Below are positions 45,490-55,293 of a DNA stretch of 64,000 bases, piece by piece; the first letter of the stretch is position 1, and each line of letters starts with the position of its first letter. The position numbers were made by a program, and so were the translations under genes. This DNA is from DATKIY01 sp963726755 (GTDB lineage: Bacteria > Actinomycetota > Actinomycetes > JAHEKZ01), in NCBI GenBank assembly GCA_963726755.1, contig CAVSDB010000003.1:1080190-1144189 (forward strand). The letters are read 5' to 3'. The notes beneath the pieces are model-generated. The model was not told the origin of the DNA. It saw nothing but the letters and a program-made list of their open reading frames with translations, and did no database searches.

Positions 45490-46951
45490 TCACGCGATGA
45501 TGTCGTGAATGACATTGCCTGACACGTCGGTCAGGCGGAAGTCGCGGCCGCTGTAGCGATACGTCAGCTTCGTGTGGTCGATCCCCATCAGGTGCAGGAT
45601 CGTCGCGTGCAGGTCGTGCACGTGCACGGGCTTTTCGATCGCCTTGAAGCCGAAGTCGTCGGTGGCGCCGTACGTCATGCCGCCCTTGACGCCGCCGCCG
45701 GCCAGCCACATCGTGAAGCCGAACGGGTTGTGATCGCGTCCGTTCTGCGTGGTGCCCGCGCCGCCGCCGACCTCGACGACCGGCGTGCGGCCGAACTCGG
45801 ACCCGCAGACGACGAGCGTGTCGTTGAACAGGCCGCGTGACTTCAGGTCCTTGATCACGGCCGCGAACGGCTGGTCCGAGTCCTTCGCGTTCTTGCGATG
45901 CTGCTGGATGTCGGCGTGTGCGTCCCAGGGATCGCCGGCGGCGTAGTAGATCTGCACCATCCGGACGCCGCGCTCGACCAGCCGCACCGCCATCAGACAC
46001 CCGCGCGCGGTGCTGCCCGGCCCGTACAGATTCAGCGTCGCCTCGCTCTCCTTGCGGATGTCGAAGACGTCGGGCGCTTCGGTCTGCATCCGGTACGCGA
46101 CTTCCATCGAGTTGATGGCGGCGTCGAGCTGCGGGTCGTGGGCCTTGGCTGTCGGGCCGCAGCTGGTTCGAGCTTCTCGATCAGGTCGAGCTCGCGCCGC
46201 TGCTCGCCGAGCGCTGAACTCCGGGTTGTTGATGAACGAGATCAGCTTCTTCGGGTCGAAGTCCTTGCCGATGATCTGGTCGGGCCGCTCGGTCCGGTCC
46301 GAGATGTACGTGCCCTGGTGCACGGCCGGCAGAAACGCGCTGTTCCAGAGCGGCGGCCCCACCGTCGTCGGCACGTCCGGACAGAGCACGACGTAGCCGG
46401 GCAGGTTCTTGTTGTCGGTGCCGAGTCCGTAGGTCAGCCACGATCCGAGCGACGGACGGCCGACCTGGCGTGTGCCCGGTGTTCATCATGAGCATCGACG
46501 GCTCGTGATTCGGGATGTCCGTGTAGACCGAGCGAATGAAGCAGATGTCGTCGGCGCAGGCGCCGACGTGCGGGAACAGCTCGCTCACTTCGATGCCGCT
46601 CTGGCCGTACTTCTTGAACGTGAACGGCGACTGCAGCAGCGTGCCGGTCTTGCGCTCGGTCGCCACCGTGCCGCCCGGCAGCGGCTGGCCATGGTACTTG
46701 TCGAGCATCGGCTTCGGATCGAAGCTGTCGACCTGCGACAGTCCGCCGTTCATGTAGAGGAAGATCACGCGCTTGGCGCGCGCGGGATGGTCGAGCTTGC
46801 GCGTCCCTCGCCCGCGTCCTGCGCTGTCGGTGAAGCCGGCCGCCGCGAGCGACTCGCCCACCAGGCTGGCAAACGCGAGCATGCCGAAGCCGTTGCCGAT
46901 CTTGCAGAGCGCGTCGCGGCGCGTGACGGGTTTGGGGGATCTATGGGACAT
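45490..46951 (-). CDS. DUF1501 family secreted protein (sulfatase-like fold), frameshifted
   Basis: The N-terminus has a twin-arginine-like start (VTRRDALCKIGNGFGMLAFA). Family motifs are AKRVIFLYMNGGLSQVDSFD, PKPMLDKYHGQPLPG, FTFKKYGQSGIEVSELFPHV, NHEPSMLMMNTG and, near the end, TLVVCGSEFGRTPVVE, NGRDHNPFGFTMWLAGGGVK and HDLHATILHLMGIDHTKLT. The DUF1501 fold is related to alkaline phosphatase and sulfatase. Frameshifts near 46480, 46380, 46215 and 46155. About 485 residues. It is encoded downstream of the PSCyt/DUF1549/DUF1553 gene, a pairing known from Planctomycetes and Acidobacteria with unknown function. Confidence 0.85.
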
Positions 46952-46975
46952 ACGTCACTCGGAAAGGGCTTGAAC

Positions 46976-47069
46976 CATGGAGGGCATGGAGAGCATGGAG
47001 GAGATTGAGATCATCGAGTTCAGTCTTTCAAGAAGAGAAGATCCTCCATGCCTCTCCATCCCCTCCATG
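46976..47069 (-). repeat. Inverted repeat between the DUF1549/1553 and DUF1501 genes
   Basis: CATGGAGGGCATGGAGAG (from 46976) and a reverse-complementary segment (47042-47069) form a stem of about 27 bp with one mismatch and one gap, around a 38-nt loop. It lies 23 bp after the stop of the upstream gene. Transcript processing or attenuation between the two genes is possible. Confidence 0.6.
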
Positions 47070-47091
47070 TTCTTCATGGTGAAACTCTTTC

Positions 47092-50000
47092 CTAACTCAC
47101 GAACAGGAACTCGTTCGAGCTGAGCAGAATCTTGATGTAGCGCCCGAACACCGTCACGGGCACCTTCTTCTCCGCGTCCTTCGGATCGCCCGCGCCCGGC
47201 ACGACGCCGGCCATCATGCCGTCGGCGCCTGGGCCGACAGCGGGTTTGGCGGCATCGGGCGCGGCTTTCTTCGACGGCGTCGGCTGCGTCGGCCTTCGCT
47301 TTCGCGTCAGCCGCCTTCTTCTCCTCGTACTGCTTCATCGGCTCGGTCGCGAGAAACTCCTTGCCGGCCTGGACTTCGGCGAGCGTCGCCGCGCGTCCGA
47401 AGATCAGGCGATACGACTTCTGGATGCGAGCCTCGTCGGTCGGCTCGGCCAGCACACGCTCCGCGAGCTGCTCGGCGTGCTGCTGCATGAAGTCGCTGTT
47501 CATGAAGAACAGCCGCTGCAGCGGGACATTGGTCGTGAAGCGCTTTTCGGCGCTCTGGCTCGGGCTCGGATAGTCGAAGAGCTGCAGGAACTCGTCGAGC
47601 TTGTAGCGGCTGACGCGCCCGTAGATGGTGCGGCGGGCTGACAGCGGCGTGAGCGGCGCCGACGGCCCGCCCATCTTGTTCTCGAGCGCGCCCGACACCG
47701 ATCAGCACCGAGTCGCGAATCTGCTCGGCCGTCATCCGGTGCCGGTTGAAGCGCCAGTACAGACGGTTGCCCGAGTCCTTGTCGAAATCGGTCTTGTCGT
47801 CCGTGTCGCTCGACTGGTAGACGGCGCTCAGCATGATCTCGCGATGCAACGCCTTGATCGACATCCCGTGATCGACGAAATACTGCGCGAGGTACTCGAG
47901 CAGCTCCGGATGCGTCGGCCGCTCGCCGTTCACGCCGAAGTTGCTCGGCGTGTCGACGATGCCGGTGCCGAAGTGGCCCTTCCAGATGCGATTGACGATC
48001 ACGCGGATGGCAATCGGCTGGTGCACGATGAGCGTCCGCCAGTTCCAACCGGCCGCTGCCTTTCGTGAACGGACGGGCTCGTCGCCGCTCAGCACCGACA
48101 GGAACCCGCGCGGCGCGTCGTCGCCGAACCGGTACGGGCTGCCCCGCAAGCCGACCTTGAGATTGACGGGCTTCTCGACGTCGCGCACGCCGTGCACGTA
48201 CGGGAACTTCTCCGGCAACGCCTTGCGCATCGCGTCGATGTCGTCGCGCAGCGCCTGGACGAGCGCCTGCCGCTCCGGTCCGAGTTGCCGCTCGAGCCCC
48301 CAGCCGCTGAACGAGAGCAGCGCGGCCTTCGACGGCTGGCCCGGTCCGAGCGTGCTGTCCATGTCGCGCTGGAAGACGTCGGCGTAGAGGTTCGTCTGGT
48401 CGATCGGCATGCTCTTCAGTTCGAGCCCGCAGCCCGGACAGAAGTCGTCGTTGGTGATGAACTCGTTCGGCAGGTTCGCGCGCTCCTTCTTCTTCGTGCC
48501 GGGCAGCGACTTGGCGTAGATGATGTCGTTCTCGTTCCTTGACGTCCTTGCGCGCAAGGACGACGTCGACCAGGAGCTTCTGAAATTCGTCGCCGAGCTT
48601 CTTCGCCTCGTCGGCCGTGCCGCCGCGTCTTGATCATCTCCTGCCACGCGGTCACGATACGGATAGAACACCGGCGGCTTGGTCAGGAAACGCAGCCAGC
48701 GGTCGAAGAGCTCGTAGTCCAGCTTGCTGGATTCGACGACGCGATTTCGGTCGGTCTTGGGCTCTCCAGTCGACCTTCCAGACCGCCTGCATGTACTTCG
48801 ACGCCTGGAACACGAGCGTTTCGGCCAGCTGCTGGGATTCGTTCCCGAGGTACTCGCCGAGCAGGTCTTCCTTCTTCTCGATCTTCTTCTCCTGCGCCTT
48901 GTACTCGTCGACGACCGACTCGGGCGCCAGCGGGTACTCGTGATACTCGGTGTTGAGGAAGACGCCGGCCAGCGAGTAGTAGTCGCGCGTCGGAATCGGA
49001 TCGTACTTGTGGTCGTGGCAGCGCGCGCAACCGACCGTCAGGCCGAGCAGACCACGGCCGACCGCGTCGACCCGATCGTGCCGCTCGTCGGCATGCGTGA
49101 TCTCGACGGCGCCGTTGTCGTAGTACCACGGGCCAAGACCGAGAAACCCGAGCGCCGGCAGCATGCGCAGGCGCGTGCGGTTCGTCGAGCAGGTCGGCCG
49201 CCAGTTGCGCTTTCACGAACTGGTCGTACGGCAGGTCGTCGTTGAAGGCCTTGATGACCCAGTCGCGATAGAGATACGCGTTCGGATACGGATTGAGACC
49301 GCGGCCCTTCGGATCGAGGCTGCGGTAGTCATCCTCGCCGTAGCGCGCGACGTCGAGCCACAGGCGGCCCCACGTCTCGCCGTAGCGCGGCGAGGCCAGC
49401 AGCCGATCGACGACCTTCGCGAACGCGCCGGCGGAGCTGTCTCGCTCGAACGCGTCGACCTCCTCGGGCGTCGGCGGCAAGCCCGTGAGATCGAGCGTCG
49501 CGCGGCGAATGAGCGTCAGCTTGTCGGCCGGCTCGACCGGACGCATGCCGTCCTTCTCGAGTCGCGCGAGGATGAACCGATCGATGTCGCCCTTGGCCCA
49601 GGCCGCGTCGCGCACCGCCGGTGGCGGCGTCCGATGCAACGGCTGAAACGACCAGAACGCCGCGCTGCTCGGCCGTGAAATCGCGCGGTGCGTGCGACGG
49701 GCATCGGCGCGGGAGCCGGCGGAGCCACGCTCGCCGGCCACGGCGCGCCGGCGCTCACCCACTGCGACGAGCGCGTCGATGTCTTCGGCCTTCAGTTGCG
49801 GCCGGCTCTTCGGCATCTTCGGCGCGCCCGTGGCGTGCCGGACCGCCTTGATCAGCAGGCTGTCGTCGGGCTTTCCGGGCACGATCGCCGTGCCGCTGTC
49901 GCCGCCCTTGATCAACGCTTCGCGTGAGTCCAGCCGCAGCCCGCCTTTCTCGTCGTCGCCGTGACACTCGTAGCAGTTGGCGGCGAGAATCGGGCGAATG

Positions 50001-50132
50001 CGAGCTTCGAAGAACTCGGCCGACTGTGCGGGCGTGCCGTCCGCTTGCCGCGCGCCTCCGGCCGCGACGACCACGCCGGCAAGACAGAGCGTGGCGCGAG
50101 GCAGTCGTAAGGGCAATTCGGGTGCGCAGCAT
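47092..50132 (-). CDS. PSCyt1/DUF1549/DUF1553 (PSD1) multidomain secreted cytochrome-like protein, frameshifted
   Basis: The ATG at 50132 gives MLRTRIALTTASR and, after an indel, a signal region (LCLAGVVVAAGGA). A planctomycete-type cytochrome c domain follows (FFEARIRPILAANCYECHGD with the haem motif CYECH, GGDSGTAIVPGKPDDSLLIK). Then come DUF1549 (FILARLEKDGMRPVEPADKL, RRATLDLTGLPPTPEEVDAF, RYGETWGRLWLDVARYGEDD, GCARCHDHKYDPIPTRDYYS) and C-terminal DUF1553 (HQPIAIRVIVNRIWKGHFGT, VDTPSNFGVNGERPTHPELL, SVYQSSDTDDKTDFDKDSGN, FNRHRMTAEQIRDSVL). Frameshifts near 50090, 49740, 49185, 48750, 48650, 48540, 48065, 47695 and 47270. About 1,010 residues. The protein is inferred to be periplasmic and to work with the DUF1501 partner; substrate unknown. 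Confidence 0.85.
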
Positions 50133-50167
50133 GACGTGTGGGGGTCGAGCCGATATTATGACCACGC

Positions 50168-51178
50168 ATGCTTATCGTCAGCAAACGGTTGCAGCTGTGG
50201 GGTTTCCTCGGTTTCTGTGCGCTGTTCGCCCTCAAGGCGCTCCCCGCTGCGGTTGGGGCTCAGGCAGGTGACGACAAGAAGCCCATCCCGCCGCCTTCAG
50301 TGGCGCCCTTTGCTCAAATCAAGCCTGATGCGAGCTTTTCCGTCTCCGGCGAGCGCACCCTGGCCGTGATCGATGACGCCGTGTGGGTGGCGGCGCGCGC
50401 GGCTGGAACGGCCTCGCGGATCGACCCCAAGACCAACGCCATCGTTCAGACCGTGACGGTCGGCAAGCAGCCGTGCGGGAGCCTGACCGGGGGGTTCGGA
50501 AGCGTGTGGATGGCGGCATGCGACGGGCCTGCGCTCGTGCGAGTCGACCTGAAGACGAACGCCGTCACGGCAACCATCGCCACCAGCCTCGCGACGGGCA
50601 CGCGGCTCTCGGCGACTGGTGTGGGCAGCATCTGGCTCTTGACGGACGCGAAAGGGACGCTCGCGCGGTTCGACCCGGCGACCAACAAGGCCGTGGCCGA
50701 GATGTTCCTGCCGGCCGGGTCCAATGCGCTCGCCTTCGGCCAGGGCGCGCTCTGGACCACGAGTGGGCCGGACGACAGCCTGACGCGCACCAATCCGAAC
50801 ACCAATCTCGTGGTCGAGACGATCAAGGTCGGCAAGATGCCGAGGGCGGTGTCGGTCGGCGAAGGCGCCGTGTGGACGCTGAATCAGGGCGATGGCAGCG
50901 TGTCGCGCGTCGACCCGAAGACCAACAAGGTGGTTGAGACGATCAAGATCGGCGCGCTTGGCGCCAATGCCGAGATCGCGGCCGCCGAGGGTTCGGTGTG
51001 GATTAGCGCGGCCGGCACCCCGCTCTTGCGGATCGACCCGCGGACGAACCGGCTGGTGCAGCGATTCACCGGCGAGGGCGGCGGATCGTTCGCGATCGGA
51101 CATGGATCGATCTGGATCGTCGCGTCGGCGACGACGGTCGTGCGCCTCGACCCGCGTCGCGTCGAAGCGACGCGATAA
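50168..51178 (+). CDS. Secreted Vgb/YVTN-like beta-propeller protein
   Basis: This is an intact 336-residue protein with a signal peptide (WGFLGFCALFALKALPAAVG). Repeats of about 42 residues follow, of the form W-V-A ... S-R-I-D-P-K-T-N-x-V-V-x-T-I-x-V-G: examples are ASRIDPKTNAIVQTVTVG, VSRVDPKTNKVVETIKIG and LLRIDPRTNRLVQRFTG. Such propellers are seen in virginiamycin B lyase-like and YVTN proteins; here no lyase active site can be claimed. It is divergent from the DUF1549/1553 gene (35 bp between starts). An ADOP permease follows 79 bp later. Confidence 0.85.
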   Translation: MLIVSKRLQLWGFLGFCALFALKALPAAVGAQAGDDKKPIPPPSVAPFAQIKPDASFSVSGERTLAVIDDAVWVAARAAGTASRIDPKTNAIVQTVTVGKQPCGSLTGGFGSVWMAACDGPALVRVDLKTNAVTATIATSLATGTRLSATGVGSIWLLTDAKGTLARFDPATNKAVAEMFLPAGSNALAFGQGALWTTSGPDDSLTRTNPNTNLVVETIKVGKMPRAVSVGEGAVWTLNQGDGSVSRVDPKTNKVVETIKIGALGANAEIAAAEGSVWISAAGTPLLRIDPRTNRLVQRFTGEGGGSFAIGHGSIWIVASATTVVRLDPRRVEATR

Positions 51179-51257
51179 CGACAGGTCGTCTTTTTCTGCA
51201 TGCGTCCGCCTTCGGTCAGCACGACCTCGGCATAATCGTCGTCGAGGCTTCCGCACA

Positions 51258-53593
51258 ATGGACACACTCCTGCAGGACGTTCGCTACGGCTGGCGCGCGC
51301 TGTGGCGCACGCCCGGGTTCACGATCGTCGCGGCCCTGACGCTGGCGCTCGGAGTTGGCGCCAACACCGCGATCTTCAGCATCGTCGACGCTGTGCTCTT
51401 GCGCGCGCTGCCTTACACGTCGGCCGATCGATTGGTGAAGGTCGGCGTCGACAATCCAGGGCTCAGCTTGCGCGACGTGCGGTTCTCGGCGCCCGAGCTC
51501 GACGACATGCGCAGCCGCCCCGGCGTCTTCGACGAACTGAGCGTGGTCTGGCCGATCAGCGTGAACCTGACGGGAGCGAAACAGCCGGAGCGGCTGGAGT
51601 TGCTCGCGGTCAGCCCGAACTACTTCTCGATGCTCGGCGTCACGGCCCAGATCGGCCGACTCTTCGATGCCACCGATGTGGTGCCCGGGTTCTCGGAGAG
51701 CGCGATCATCAGTGACGCGCTGTGGCGCCGTTCGTACGGCGCCGATCCGCACGTGCTCGGCCGGCAGGTGCGGCTCGACAACGACCTCTACACGATCGTC
51801 GGCGTGACGCCGGCGTCGTTCCGTCATCCCGGCAAGACCGTCGCCCACGACGTGGACGTCTGGGGCGCGGCCGGGTTTCGCGGTCTGCCGTTCTCGCCTG
51901 CGCGCAGCGCCCGCTCCATGCCCGCCGCCATCGGCCGTGTGAAGCAGGGGATGAGCCTCGCGCAAGCTCAGGAACGGCTCGACAGCATGGCGGCCAGCCT
52001 GCGGGCTGAATTTCCGAATGACTACCCGGCTGCGGCGCGCTGGTCCGTCACCCTGCAACCGCTTCAGACGGCGCTCATTGGCCCGGTCCGGTCGATGCTC
52101 ATCGCGATTCTGGGCGCCGTCGTCCTCATCATCCTGATCGCCTCAGTGAATGTGGCCAGCTTGCAGCTGGCGCGCGCGTCCGCCAGGCGCCGGGAAGTCG
52201 GCACGCGTCTGGCGCTCGGCGCCAGCCGTTCACGGCTAGTGCGCCAGATGCTCGTGGAGGCCGTGCTGCTGTCGGGCCTGGCCAGCGCGGCTGGTGTCGC
52301 CGGCGCGGCGGCGGCGCTTGGCGCGCTCGTCCAGTTCGTGCCCGCGAGCATTCCGCGCCTCACCGAAGTGCGGCTCGACACCACCGTCCTGCTCTTCGCC
52401 CTCGGCCTGGCCGTCGCCTCGGCGCTGCTCTTCGGCCTCGCGCCGGCGCTACACATGGTGAGGCAGGATCTCGTGTCCGCCATTCGCGACGGCGGCAGCG
52501 GTTCGGGCCAGAACCGCGGTACCAGCCGTCTCCGCCAGGTGCTCATCGCCAGCGAGTTTGCGCTCGCGGTCGTTCTGCTGGTGGGCGCCGGTCTGCTCCT
52601 GCGCACATTCTGGGGACTGGTGCGCGAGAGCCCGGGCTTCAATCCCTCGCACGTGGTGTCGGCCAGTATTTGGCTTCCGGTGCCAAACGACCCGTCGACC
52701 GACGTGTATGCCACGCCGGCCGCCCGCTCGGCGTTCGTACGCGACACCCTCGATCGTGTCCGCGCGATGCCTGGCGTGGAGATGGCGGCCGTTACGTCCG
52801 ACCTGCCCATCAGCGATCCAACCGTGAGCATCCCCATCAACATCGACGGACGCGTCGTGGAAGGCTCGCAGGCGCTGACGGCTTTTCAAATTCGGATCAG
52901 CCCCGGCTACTTCGAGACGCTGCAGGTGCCGATCGTCTCGGGCCGGCTCTTCACCGAGCATGACGACGAGAAGTCCGACCCGGTCGCCATCGTCGATCAC
53001 ACGATGGCCGCCCGGTACTGGCCAGGCGCCGACCCTGCTGGCCAGCGGCTGCGTCTGGGGCCGCGCTTGGTGACGATCGTGGGCGTGGTCGAGGACGTCA
53101 AGCACAACGGCCTCGACGCCGATGGTCAGCCTCATGTGTACTTCCCGATTCTGCAGCGGGGCACCCGCACCATGAGCTACGTGTTGCGCACGTCGTTGCC
53201 CGCGGCGGCGCTCGAGCCGCAGATCCGTCAGGCAGTTCAGCGAGTCGATCCCGGTCTGCCGGTCTTCAACGTGCGGACGATGGACGAGGTGATCGCCGTC
53301 TCGCTGGCGCCGCGCCGCTTCTCAGCCCAGCTGGTCGGCGTGTTTGCGGTGCTGGCGCTCCTGGTCGCGGCCGTCGGCATCTACGGCCTGCTGGCGCACA
53401 TGGTCGGTCAGCGCACGCGCGAGATCGGGCTGCGCATGGCGCTCGGCGCGAAGCCCGCCGACGTCGTGCGGCTGGTCGCGACCAGCGGCGTCGGCGTCGC
53501 CGCTGCCGGCATCGCGATCGGTCTGGCCACCGCCGCGCTCGTCGCGCCGCTGGCGACGACATTGCTCTACGGCGTCCGCGCGATCGATCCGGC
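51258..53593 (+). CDS. ADOP-type ABC transporter permease, 3'-truncated at an assembly junction
   Basis: The ATG at 51258 gives MDTLLQDVRYGWRALWRTPG and FTIVAALTLALGVGANTAIF, the standard ADOP N-terminus. A MacB-like periplasmic domain, three FtsX helices with REVGTRLALGASRSRLVRQM, and a second periplasmic domain follow. The second FtsX unit has REIGLRMALGAKPADVVRLV. Family homology stops at LLYGVRAIDP (about 53591), about 40 residues before the expected YLPARRA ... LR end, where unrelated sequence begins. It is a paralogue of the truncated permease at position 2, and the two complement each other in the parts shown. Confidence 0.9.
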
Positions 53594-53605
53594 GGTGCGG
53601 CCGGC
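53592..53605. other. Junction between acidobacterial and actinobacterial sequence
   Basis: The plus-strand permease loses homology at about 53591, and a minus-strand alanyl-tRNA synthetase fragment begins at about 53603. Both genes are cut within conserved domains. No repeat, integrase or attachment site is seen. An assembly chimera is the best explanation. Confidence 0.8.
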
Positions 53606-54006
53606 ACCAGCTCGTCGCCGCGGTAGACCGTCGCCCACAGCTTGTCGGGGTCGAAGCCGAGGCCGGTGGGCGAGGTCGAGAACTCCCAGGCCATGTCCAC
53701 GGCGCGATCCTTGAAGTAGTCGCCGATCGAGAAGTTGCCCATCATCTCGAAGAAGGTGAGGTGGCGGGCGGTGCGGCCGACCTGGTCGATGTCCACCGTG
53801 CGGAAGGTCTTCTGCACCGTCGTCAGGCGGCTGGAGGGCGGCGTCTCGACGCCCAGGAAGTAGCGCTTGAGCGGCTGCATGCCGGCGGTGGTGATCAGCA
53901 CCGAGGTGTCCCAGTCGGGCGGCACCAGCGAGCCGCTGGGCAGCCGGGTGTGCCCGTTCTCGACGAAGTACTCGACGAAGCGGCGTCGGATCTCGTGGCT
54001 GCGCAT
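53603..54006 (-). CDS. alaS: Alanyl-tRNA synthetase, N-terminal fragment
   Basis: The start at 54006 gives MRSHEIRRRFVEYFVENGHT, then SGSLVPPDWDTSVLITTAGM, QPLKRYFLGVETPPSSRLTT, VQKTFRTVDIDQVGRTARHL and TFFEMMGNFSIGDYFKDRAV. These are class II motifs 1 and 2 of alanyl-tRNA synthetase. The frame is intact for about 134 residues to KLWATVYRGDELV and is then replaced by the reverse strand of the permease. The catalytic core is incomplete, so this is not a functional gene as assembled. The genes to the right are consistent with an actinobacterial alaS neighbourhood. Confidence 0.92.
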
Positions 54007-54088
54007 TCCGCCATCCTACCGGTCGGCCCCGGTGCGGCCGCCCGCTCTGCGGCTACCTGAAACGGGCGGTGCGGGCTATCGTGAGTGC

Positions 54089-54403
54089 ATGCACGAGGAC
54101 GACACCCTCCGCCGTTTCGAGAACTCCGAACCCTACACCGGGCGCGTCGAGCCGCTCGACGAGTACGTCCTGATCGAGCCCGTGGACGGCGAGACGCAGA
54201 CCGGCGGCGGGCTGATCATCCCCTCCAGCGACGACGCGTCGTGCACCTCGGGGATCGTGGTGGCGGCCGGCGAGGAGGCGATCGGGATCACGCCCGGCGA
54301 CAAGGTGCTCTTCCCGCGCGACGCGGGCTACGAGATCCGGCTGTCGGGTCAGCCCATGCGCCTGGTCAGCCGCCACGAGCTGATCGCACGCCTGCACGAC
54401 TAG
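54089..54403 (+). CDS. GroES-like co-chaperonin domain protein
   Basis: This is a 104-residue protein, intact. After a short acidic leader it reads VEPLDEYVLIEPVDGETQTG, GGLIIPSSDDASCTSGIVVA, AGEEAIGITPGDKVLFPRDA and GYEIRLSGQPMRLVSRHELI. The GroES mobile loop (ETQTGGGLIIP) and the GDKVLF strand are visible. It differs from canonical GroES in its acidic N-terminal extension, so it may be a paralogue rather than the main co-chaperonin. It is divergent from alaS, with no groEL nearby. Confidence 0.8.
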   Translation: MHEDDTLRRFENSEPYTGRVEPLDEYVLIEPVDGETQTGGGLIIPSSDDASCTSGIVVAAGEEAIGITPGDKVLFPRDAGYEIRLSGQPMRLVSRHELIARLHD

Positions 54404-54637
54404 GTCACAAGACGGTCACAGAGGCACGGTTCGGCGTCGGACGCGGGGTCGGACGCGGCGTCCGACGCGGAGTCGGACGTTGCCAGAGGCGAAACGGCCT
54501 GGCTTCGGCGAATTGCGCAGAACCAGGGAACCATGGTTGTGAAAGCGCATCGGACCGGCAACGGCTCTTGCAGATCTGCGTCACAGCCACGTAGTTTGGC
54601 GTCGGACGCGGGGTCGGACGCGGCGTCCGACGCGGCG
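54404..54637. repeat. Two copies of a 38-bp repeat made of 12-bp units
   Basis: The identical 38-bp segment occurs at 54433-54470 and 54598-54635, each built from GTCGGACGCGG(G/C)-type 12-bp units that partly form palindromes (GTCGGACGC/GCGTCCGAC). The 18 or so bases before each copy (GTCACAG...) are also similar. The second copy abuts the 3' end of the next minus-strand gene. Nothing else is seen in this gap. Confidence 0.75.
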
Positions 54638-54907
54638 TCAGACGCCGTCGGCTGCCGAGCGGGCCGCGTCGGCCAGGTCGTCGGCCAGCTGGCTCATCTG
54701 CCGCTCGGCCGCGGCGCGGCCCTCGTCCACGGCCTCGCGCACGTCCTCGGCGAAGGTCGAGAGGTCGCGCGCCAACAGGTCCGGCAGGTCGGTCAGCACG
54801 TCGCGCACCGGCCGCTGCTCGCGCTCGGCGATCTCGCGCACCCGGCCGGCCACGTGCACGGCCGCCGCCGCCGCGGCGACGACGAGCACCGCCCCGGGAC
54901 GGATCAC
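54638..54907 (-). CDS. YtxH-like small protein
   Basis: This is an 89-residue protein starting with GTG, which overlaps the upstream DUF948 stop (GTGA, 54904-54907). An N-terminal membrane segment (AVLVVAAAAAAVHVAG) is followed by an amphipathic helical region (LLARDLSTFAEDVREAVDEG, RQMSQLADDLADAARSAADG). This resembles YtxH/general-stress-type proteins that accompany DUF948. Function unknown. Confidence 0.6.
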   Translation of the reverse strand: MIRPGAVLVVAAAAAAVHVAGRVREIAEREQRPVRDVLTDLPDLLARDLSTFAEDVREAVDEGRAAAERQMSQLADDLADAARSAADGV

Positions 54908-55281
54908 ACCACGCCCCCGCGCTGCCCGCGCTTGTTGCGCAGGCTCTCGAAGGCGTGCTCGATCCCGGAGGTCACCCCCGAGATCACCCGCACCGGCTTG
55001 GAGGCCGCGCTGGAGGCCGTGCGGGCGACGTGATCGACCGCGTCCACCGCGTCCACCGCCGACTCGGTGATGTGCCCGACCTTCTCCAACTCGTCGTTGA
55101 CGTGGTCGAGCGTGACCGAGGCCTTGCCCAGCATCGGCAGCACCTCGTCCATCGTCTTGTCGAGATCCTCATCCACCGTCGTCAGCAAGATGCCCAGGCG
55201 AATCAGGGCGTATGCGGCGGTCAGCCCGGTCAGGATCAGGAAGACGGCGAGCGCGTAGTGCCAGGCATCGGTGCTGCTCAT
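54904..55281 (-). CDS. DUF948 family membrane protein
   Basis: This is a 125-residue intact protein. It has one membrane segment (YALAVFLILTGLTAAYALIR) and then a helical region with the DUF948 pattern (TTVDEDLDKTMDEVLPMLGK, ASVTLDHVNDELEKVGHITE, SAVDAVDAVDHVARTASSAA). It starts 12 bp after the MnmA stop and is coupled to the YtxH-like gene. In Actinobacteria this pair commonly sits between mnmA and alaS, as here. Function unknown. Confidence 0.75.
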   Translation of the reverse strand: MSSTDAWHYALAVFLILTGLTAAYALIRLGILLTTVDEDLDKTMDEVLPMLGKASVTLDHVNDELEKVGHITESAVDAVDAVDHVARTASSAASKPVRVISGVTSGIEHAFESLRNKRGQRGGVV

Positions 55282-55293
55282 CGGGCGCCTATC

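Noticed and set aside
53592..53605. Horizontal transfer or genomic island boundary
   Set aside because: Both flanking housekeeping-type genes are truncated and no integrase, tRNA site or direct repeat is present, so a misassembly is more likely.
54433..54635. Possible CRISPR array
   Set aside because: There are only two copies, 165 bp apart, made of internal 12-bp units with no uniform spacers or cas genes.
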